Below, piece by piece: positions 58,846-64,000 of a DNA stretch of 64,000 nt. The position numbers and the translations under genes are program-made. The stretch is taken from contig CAZZNQ010000011.1 in NCBI GenBank assembly GCA_964655775.1, forward strand, positions 1-64,000, in the 5' to 3' direction. The DNA is from CAZZNQ01 sp964655775. GTDB taxonomy: Bacteria > Planctomycetota > Brocadiia > SM23-32. Below the pieces are notes generated by a model, which did not search any database, had not been told where the DNA came from, and saw nothing but the letters and a program-made list of their open reading frames with translations. The stretch's first letter is position 1. Each line of letters starts with the position of its first letter.

Positions 58846-59745
58846 ATGCGCAGTACAAGACGTGAGACTACCGGGTCCGCATCTCTTCGTACGCCTGCAC
58901 GGCGTGCTGGGCGGAGAGTGACCGCCTCCGCGGTGCGGCTATTGCTTCTCCGCGGACCGGCGGCTCGGGCGGCGAGAGTGCTGGCTCTGTCAGTGGTGCT
59001 GGCGGCGGCCCGATTCTTCGGCCTGGGGCCGCAGTTTGAGGTGGCCCTCAAGCGGTTGGTCCGATGGTCGGCGGCCCGGTGCCTCGGGCTGGACCTGCGA
59101 ATGCAGGACGTCTCGGTGTCGCTGCGAACAGGTGAGGCGCAACTGCGTGGGATCTTCGCCTCCACTGCGGAGGGAGTCGTCGTGCGGGTCGACCAGTGCA
59201 TGGTGAAGGTTGCCATGCGGTCGATCGGCAGCGATGAACCGGTTGTGGAACGGCTGCGGATCGACGGAGTGACCATCGTTGCGCCGGTTCGCACGGCATT
59301 GCGGCGCTGGCAGTCGCTCCGGCGAAAGGCGAAGGCATCGTACGCGGGCGCGGATCGCCCCGGGCGCATCCGGATTCGCGTCGACGATTTCGAGTGCCGG
59401 AACTGCCGCATTCGTCTGGCCGGCATCCCTCTGATTTGCGAGAAGACGCTGTCCCTGCCGGTGCTGACCATGGCGGATCTGTGCGGACCGGAGGAAACGG
59501 GATTGGCACCGAAAGAACTGCTTCGCCGATTGGCGGCGGCCGTGCTGGAGGAGGCAAGCAAGGTAACCAAGTCGGCTGCGCTGGGCGGGGCCAAGCGAGC
59601 CGTGCGCGGCACGATACTGGCCGGGGCGCGGCTGACCGGGCGGCTCCTGCGAAAGGCTGTCGGTCGCCGATCCGAGGATACTCGCCTTGCGTCGTCGAGG
59701 GGCCGGCCGCTATCATCCGCCCCCAACGTCGCACCCGAACCGTAA
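58846..59745 (+). CDS. AsmA-like membrane-anchored protein
   Basis: A 299-residue protein. After a basic N-terminus and one hydrophobic segment (about 40-60), the sequence continues with the beta-rich AsmA/TamB-type pattern LDLRMQDVSVSLRTGEAQLRGIFASTAEGVVVRVDQCMVKV, seen here as V-x-V-x-x-x-x-G-x-x-x-L-x-x-I. The C-terminal part is helical, Arg/Ala-rich and ends with a low-complexity tail. The start is uncertain: a GTG at 58807 is also in frame and neither has a good ribosome binding site. AsmA-like proteins act in envelope lipid handling. Function here is inference. Confidence 0.5.
   Translation: MRSTRRETTGSASLRTPARRAGRRVTASAVRLLLLRGPAARAARVLALSVVLAAARFFGLGPQFEVALKRLVRWSAARCLGLDLRMQDVSVSLRTGEAQLRGIFASTAEGVVVRVDQCMVKVAMRSIGSDEPVVERLRIDGVTIVAPVRTALRRWQSLRRKAKASYAGADRPGRIRIRVDDFECRNCRIRLAGIPLICEKTLSLPVLTMADLCGPEETGLAPKELLRRLAAAVLEEASKVTKSAALGGAKRAVRGTILAGARLTGRLLRKAVGRRSEDTRLASSRGRPLSSAPNVAPEP
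59687..59716 (+). promoter_or_regulatory. Predicted promoter of the GH20-like gene
   Basis: -35 TTGCGT (59687-59692), 18-bp spacer, -10 TATCAT (59711-59716), inside the end of the preceding gene and about 45 bp upstream of the start codon. Confidence 0.45.
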
Positions 59746-59763
59746 GACATTGAGGACCTGAGC

Positions 59764-61362
59764 ATGCGCGGTTTCCACGTGGACATGAACGTCGGCCAAT
59801 ACCGGGCCGACTACCTGGAGAAGTGGCTGAGGCATTTCGCGCGCAACGGTTACGACGCGATCGTCTGGGAAGTCGAGAACAACGTGCAGTGGGAGACCTG
59901 CCCGGAGTGCGCGTCGCCCGACGCGTTCACCAAGGACGAGTTTCGCGACCTGCTCGAAATGTCGCGCGGGCTCGGACTGGAACCCATACCGCTGTTCCAG
60001 ACGATCGCCCACTGCGAGTACGTCCTGAAGCACGAGCCCTATCAGCACCTGGCCGAGATCCCGGGCAAGATCGAGCAGTACTGCCCGCGGAACCCCGACC
60101 TGCTGCCGTTTCTGAACGACTGGATCGCGGAGTACCTGGAGTTGTTCGGCGAACTGCGCTACTTTCACCTCGGTGCCGACGAGGCATGGTGGATGGGCGA
60201 ATGCGAGAAGTGCAGGGCGTTCGTGGAAGAGCGCTCGATGTCCGAGCTCTACATCCAGCACATCAACGCCCTCACCGAGCCGCTGCTCGAACGCGGCATC
60301 AGCCCCATCATCTGGGCGGACATGGTCCTGCATCACAACGAGGCGCTGGACAAGCTGACGCGGGACATCATGTTGTTCGACTGGATCTACAGCGTCCATC
60401 GCGGAAGCGGGAAGGTCCAGGTCTGGGGGACGGGGCAGCGCGACCGCGCCGGCATCCCGGACGCCGCCCTCGAGACCTTCGGTCCCTACCTGTTCCCGGA
60501 AGGCGACGAGCCGGGCCGCGACCCGGAGACGTTCTACACCGCCGATTTCCTGGCGGACAAGGGCTTCCAGGTTGTCACGTGTCCCTCGTCGAGCAGCGCC
60601 GGGGATACGGTGTTCACGCCCCGGAACTGGTTCCACATGGCGAACACCTTCGACTCGTTCAAGAAGGGCATGGAGCCGCATCTGTCCGGGTCGGTGCTCA
60701 CAAGCTGGAGCGTGCGACTGCATCCCTGGGAACTGCAGCTTGCGTGCTTTGACATCCCGCCGTTCCTGGCCCAGCACCCGGAGGCGGCCCTTGAGCTGTT
60801 CCAGGAGTTCTTCGTTCGGAATCGATTCGGCTCGGACGATCCGGCTTTCTTCCGGGCATGCGGGCTGCTTTCCAGTTCAGTCCTTCTGTCCACCAGCCGG
60901 ACAATCGGCGGAAGCAAGGCATGCGCGTCCGTGCCACTGGACCGGGCGCGGGACGTCGTTGCGAAGGTCGTCGCCGACGGACGGGCGGAGCGTGAGCTCG
61001 AGAACTGTCGACGCCGCCTGGAAGACTACCGCCAGGCGCTCGAGATGCTCCGGGGATTCCGCCGGGGCGCCACGCAGGGACACGAGTATCTGGACCTGTG
61101 GGAGCTCGCCGCGCGCAACCTGATCAACCGTGCGCGCGCGACCGCCTTCCTCCTGGAGTGCCATGCCCAGCTCGCGGCGGGCGAACCCGCGCCGGCCGAG
61201 ATGAAGGCGACCGGGGCCGAGATTCTCGAACAGATGCGCGGACTCAGGCGCGAAACGGAAGAGCTCTACCTGAAGACGCAGAAGCCGACCCGTGCCCGCG
61301 AGACGGTCGAGTGGATCTTCGACACGGTCGAGCACGCCCTGGCCGGGCTGGTCGAGGCGTAA
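59764..61362 (+). CDS. GH20-type glycoside hydrolase-like protein
   Basis: A 532-residue TIM-barrel protein of the beta-N-acetylhexosaminidase (GH20) kind. The catalytic Asp139-Glu140 pair lies in FHLGADEAW and the barrel start is RGFHVDMNVGQY. Two CxxC pairs (CPEC at 46-49 and CEKC at 147-150) could form a metal site not found in most members. It has no signal peptide, so it would act inside the cell on imported amino sugars or glycan fragments. The C-terminal part is helical. The substrate is not certain. Confidence 0.75.
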   Translation: MRGFHVDMNVGQYRADYLEKWLRHFARNGYDAIVWEVENNVQWETCPECASPDAFTKDEFRDLLEMSRGLGLEPIPLFQTIAHCEYVLKHEPYQHLAEIPGKIEQYCPRNPDLLPFLNDWIAEYLELFGELRYFHLGADEAWWMGECEKCRAFVEERSMSELYIQHINALTEPLLERGISPIIWADMVLHHNEALDKLTRDIMLFDWIYSVHRGSGKVQVWGTGQRDRAGIPDAALETFGPYLFPEGDEPGRDPETFYTADFLADKGFQVVTCPSSSSAGDTVFTPRNWFHMANTFDSFKKGMEPHLSGSVLTSWSVRLHPWELQLACFDIPPFLAQHPEAALELFQEFFVRNRFGSDDPAFFRACGLLSSSVLLSTSRTIGGSKACASVPLDRARDVVAKVVADGRAERELENCRRRLEDYRQALEMLRGFRRGATQGHEYLDLWELAARNLINRARATAFLLECHAQLAAGEPAPAEMKATGAEILEQMRGLRRETEELYLKTQKPTRARETVEWIFDTVEHALAGLVEA

Positions 61363-61371
61363 GGCGGACTC

Positions 61372-62418
61372 CTACCCGTAGTGCTTCTGTAGGGCGGCGA
61401 CTGTGCGCTCGATGTCATGCCGCGTGATGCCGATGTGCGTCACGGCACGTAGCGGATTCCCTTCCGGCCCGCCGATCAGCATGCCCTCGGCTTTCATCGT
61501 CGCATAGAATTCGTTCTCGTCGTGCGGCGGCAGCACCTCGAAGTACACCATGTTCGTCTCGGGGGGATCGTTCAGCAGTCGCAGCCCCTTGGTCTCCCGC
61601 ACGCCGTCGGCGAGCAGCCGCGCGTTCTCGTGGTCCTCGGCCAGGCGGGATATGTTGTTCTCCAGGGCGTAGATGCCCGCCGCTGCCAGGTAGCCGATTT
61701 GGCGCATGGCGCCCCCGAACTGGTGTCTCAGCTTGCGTATCCGCGCGATTACGTCGCGCTCTCCGGCGATCATCGATCCGACCGGACAGCCCAGCGACTT
61801 GGACAGGCAGAACGTCACCGTGTCCACGTGTTGCGCGTAGTCCCTGGCCTTGCATCCCGCCGCGACGCAGGCGTCGAACAGCCGCGCGCCGTCCATGTGC
61901 AGCTTCAGGCCGTGCTTGCGGCATGCCTCCCCGATCTCGGCCACCGTCTTCACCGGGTACACTGTTCCCCCGCCCCGGTTGTGCGTGTTCTCCAGAAGCA
62001 CCGCCCGCGTGCGCGCGTAGTGCAGGTTCTCCGGCCGCACCAGCGGCGCAATCTGCTCGGCCCGGATGATGCCCTTCTCCGCGTCAATGAAGCGGAAGCC
62101 CACGCCCGCCAGCGCCGCGTATCCGCCGGTCTCGTAATGGTACGTGTGCGAGTTCACGTCCATTATCACCTCGTCGCCGGGCTGCGTCTGCGCGCGGATG
62201 CTCAGCAGGTTGCCCATCGTGCCGGAGCTCACGAAGATGCTCGCTTCCTTGCCCAGCATCTCCGCCACCATCGCCTCCAGCCGGTTGGCGGTCGGGTCCT
62301 CGCCGTACACGTCGTCGCCCACCTTGGCGCTCATCATCGCCCGCAGCATGCTGGCGGTCGGCACGCTCACCGTGTCGCTCCGCAGGTCCACCGTCTGGCC
62401 CGTCACCTTTGCCGTCAT
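61372..62418 (-). CDS. ltaE: Low-specificity L-threonine aldolase
   Basis: A 348-residue PLP-dependent aldolase cleaving L-threonine or L-allo-threonine to glycine and acetaldehyde. The PLP lysine is Lys207 in FCLSKSLG. Family features are the N-terminal VDLRSDTVSVPT, GDDVYGEDPT, the ENTHNRGGG loop and HMDGARLFDA. Length is typical. It is convergent with the GH20-like gene, 9 bp apart at the stops. Downstream effects would be glycine supply. No cofactor-biosynthesis genes apart from pdxJ are near. Confidence 0.93.
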   Translation of the reverse strand: MTAKVTGQTVDLRSDTVSVPTASMLRAMMSAKVGDDVYGEDPTANRLEAMVAEMLGKEASIFVSSGTMGNLLSIRAQTQPGDEVIMDVNSHTYHYETGGYAALAGVGFRFIDAEKGIIRAEQIAPLVRPENLHYARTRAVLLENTHNRGGGTVYPVKTVAEIGEACRKHGLKLHMDGARLFDACVAAGCKARDYAQHVDTVTFCLSKSLGCPVGSMIAGERDVIARIRKLRHQFGGAMRQIGYLAAAGIYALENNISRLAEDHENARLLADGVRETKGLRLLNDPPETNMVYFEVLPPHDENEFYATMKAEGMLIGGPEGNPLRAVTHIGITRHDIERTVAALQKHYG

Positions 62419-62472
62419 CCTGGAATTCCTTTCCCTGTCGCCGGACTCCTGGCGCCGGCGTCGCCTCTTCCG

Positions 62473-62985
62473 CTATTCGACAAGCAGCAGCCCGTAGAAG
62501 TTCGGCGTGTCCTCGTGCGAGGTCACCACCTCCAGCGGGAATCCCGCCCGGTGTGCCGTCTCGTAGACGTCGATCCCGCATGCCTCCATCGACGGTCGGG
62601 CGGACTCGGGATGGCGGCACGGCCGTTCCAGCGCGCACGGGCTGCATAGGCCGCACGGTCCGCCCGCCATCACGAACGCCTTGTGATAGCCCAGCAGGAA
62701 CACGTCTCGCTCCAGTTCGCCCAGCGCCTCGCGCCCCGGTGAGACGCTTCCCCAGTGGAGCAGGTAGGCCGTACCGTACTCGTCCAGCATCCGGCGCGTC
62801 TGCTCCGGTGCCGGCGAGTGTGGCGGGCAGGTGAGGCACCTTCCGTAACCGCCGCAGCCGAACCGGCACTTCATCCGCACCCACTCCGCCGTTACCACAT
62901 CCTGGGTCGCGACGCGCGCCCTGCCTCTCGGTCCCAGGCGGTCTATCAGTTCCTCGACCGTTTTCAGGTCCTTCTCGGCGCCCAT
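62473..62985 (-). CDS. DUF2284 metal-binding-type protein
   Basis: A 170-residue protein with the cysteine-rich pattern of DUF2284: KCRFGCGGYGRCLTCPPHSP near the N-terminus and CGLCSPCALERPCRHPESARPS later, with strands between. The C-x3-C...C-x2-C arrangement suggests an iron-sulfur or metal site, but the function is not known. The start at 62985 has GGAG upstream; a longer in-frame extension exists but is not supported. The upstream neighbour (dinB) is divergent. Confidence 0.8.
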   Translation of the reverse strand: MGAEKDLKTVEELIDRLGPRGRARVATQDVVTAEWVRMKCRFGCGGYGRCLTCPPHSPAPEQTRRMLDEYGTAYLLHWGSVSPGREALGELERDVFLLGYHKAFVMAGGPCGLCSPCALERPCRHPESARPSMEACGIDVYETAHRAGFPLEVVTSHEDTPNFYGLLLVE

Positions 62986-63090
62986 CGTTACTCTCCACGG
63001 CATCGCGTGTCTGGACTTCCCCTCAGCAGACCGCATCCCGCGCCGCAATTCAAGCGGAAGGGGAGGGTCGTGGTCGTCCGGTATTCTTGC

Positions 63091-63119
63091 TTGAAAAAGT
63101 GCGCCCGTCGCGCTACAAG
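63091..63119 (+). promoter_or_regulatory. Predicted dinB promoter
   Basis: -35 TTGAAA (63091-63096), 17-bp spacer, -10 TACAAG (63114-63119), about 55 bp upstream of the TTG start. No LexA-type palindrome was found. Confidence 0.6.
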
Positions 63120-63175
63120 GTACGGGCGAAACGCACTACATCCGTTGGGTTTGAGGAGCGCGGAGGAGCCATCGT

Positions 63176-64000
63176 TTGGGCCGGAAGCGCGTAGTCATTC
63201 ACGCCGACATGGACGCCTTCTTCGCTGCCGTCGAGCAGCGGGACGAACCGTCGCTGCGCGGCAAGCCGGTGGTGATCGGCGCCGATCCTCAGGGGGGCGC
63301 CGGCCGCGGCGTGGTGTCCACGGCCTCGTACGAGGCGCGCAAGTTCGGCATCCACAGCGCCCAGCCGATCAGCCAGGCGTATCGCCGCTGCCCGCACGCC
63401 GTCTTCCTCCCGGTGGACGGGTCGAAGTACTCGCGCGAGTCGCGCCGCATCCGCGACGTGTTCTACGAGTTCACGCCGCAGATCCAGATCGTCAGCATTG
63501 ACGAGGCCTATCTGGACGTCACCGGGTCGCTGCGCCTGTTCGGCGGCAAGCGGCCGCTGGCCCGACGGCTGCAGGAACGCGTGCGCGAGGAGACCGGTCT
63601 CACAGTGTCGCTCGGGGTGGCGCCCAACAAGCTGGTCGCCAAGATCGCCTCGGACCTGGAGAAACCGGCGGGTCTGGTCGTCGTCGAGCCGAGCGAGGTC
63701 GAGGAGTTCCTCCGCCCGCTGAACGTGCGCCGCATCCCGGGCGTCGGTCCCAAGCTGCACGAACAGCTTCTGGCGCTTGACGTGCACACCATCGGCGACC
63801 TGGCCGACATTCCCCGAGCCGAGCTCAGCCGGCGGTTCGGCGAATACGGTGAGGGCCTATGGCGGCGCGCACACGGACGCGACGATCGGCCGGTGGAGAA
63901 GGGCGGTGGGGCAAAGTCGATGGGCCACGAGCACACCTTCGGCATCGACACCAGCGATGCGGAGCTTGTGCGATCCACGCTTATGCACCTGTGCGAGAAG
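63176..64000 (+). CDS. dinB: DNA polymerase IV (Y family), C-terminal part missing from window
   Basis: The first 275 codons of a Y-family translesion polymerase. HADMDAFFAAVEQRD, the GVVSTASYEARKFGI finger, the catalytic SIDEAYLDVT and LGVAPNKLVAKIASD and the thumb VRRIPGVGPK are all present, so the palm, fingers and thumb are intact; the little-finger domain has begun. The start is TTG 63176, preceded by GGAGGAG at ideal spacing; the ATG at 63209 lies inside the conserved motif and would cut off the first strand. The gene extends past the window end. Confidence 0.95.
   Translation, partial: MGRKRVVIHADMDAFFAAVEQRDEPSLRGKPVVIGADPQGGAGRGVVSTASYEARKFGIHSAQPISQAYRRCPHAVFLPVDGSKYSRESRRIRDVFYEFTPQIQIVSIDEAYLDVTGSLRLFGGKRPLARRLQERVREETGLTVSLGVAPNKLVAKIASDLEKPAGLVVVEPSEVEEFLRPLNVRRIPGVGPKLHEQLLALDVHTIGDLADIPRAELSRRFGEYGEGLWRRAHGRDDRPVEKGGGAKSMGHEHTFGIDTSDAELVRSTLMHLCEK

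Overview
This is a G+C-rich bacterial chromosome segment with densely packed genes, many 4-bp ATGA/GTGA overlaps, clear AGGAG-type ribosome binding sites and recognisable housekeeping (sigma-70-like) promoters (TTGACN, 17-18 bp, TANNNT). The gene set fits a free-living, saccharolytic and peptidolytic heterotroph: secreted parallel beta-helix proteins with carbohydrate-binding-like modules, a GH20-type hexosaminidase, a mannonate-dehydratase-type enolase-superfamily enzyme, D-aminoacylase and creatininase paralogs. The flavour is that of a planctomycete or related environmental lineage, but no marker gene in the window fixes the phylum.

Layout. 1-5.2 kb (minus): a beta-helix protein running off the edge, a cysteine hydrolase, an adenylate-kinase-like protein, an MFS carrier and acetyl-CoA synthetase. 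5.5-7.7 kb (plus): aldo/keto reductase and mannonate dehydratase-like enzyme. 7.7-10.7 kb (minus): five-gene run with a hydrolase, a flavin reductase and small membrane proteins. 10.7-13.8 kb (plus): alanine racemase, an HD/polynucleotide-kinase fusion and a membrane protein. 13.8-24.8 kb: amidohydrolases, a large secreted beta-helix protein, two creatininases, gatB and a TIGR03960-type radical SAM protein. 25-35 kb: zinc-ribbon protein, a degenerate galactokinase-like protein, two tandem secreted agmatine/arginine-deiminase-fold proteins, pdxJ, an acetyltransferase, a shikimate-kinase-family protein, a cupin, a beta-lactamase-fold hydrolase and an unrecognised secreted protein. 35.4-37.7 kb: an ATPase/TOPRIM-like gene pair next to tRNA-Val, the best candidate anti-phage cassette. 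37.7-44.6 kb: SpoIIM-like protein, folD, MBL hydrolase, dnaE and ruvC. 44.7-53.3 kb: complete F-type ATP synthase operon (minus). 53.4-64 kb: queC, flavodoxin-like reductase, a HEPN-like gene, pyruvate-kinase-C-like protein, PfpI-like protein, encapsulated ferritin plus encapsulin, GH20, threonine aldolase, DUF2284 protein and dinB (cut by the window edge).

The most unusual region is the ATP synthase operon, ordered atpZ-atpI-atpB-(triple c)-atpE-F-H-A-G-D-C. It encodes an ordinary one-hairpin c subunit and, beside it, a protein made of three fused c hairpins, of which only the first keeps the ion-binding glutamates. The alpha subunit carries a four-cysteine zinc-ribbon-like insert, subunit a has about 60 extra residues with two more membrane helices, and subunit b has an extra N-terminal membrane segment. 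Together these suggest a mixed c-ring with altered ion stoichiometry and a modified F1 head.

Other points worth attention are a FolD lacking the catalytic lysine of the cyclohydrolase reaction, a shikimate-kinase-family protein lacking the substrate arginine, an HD-Pnk-like RNA-repair enzyme whose HD motif is destroyed, and a split ATPase/TOPRIM-like pair expressed from a promoter nearly identical to that of its neighbour.
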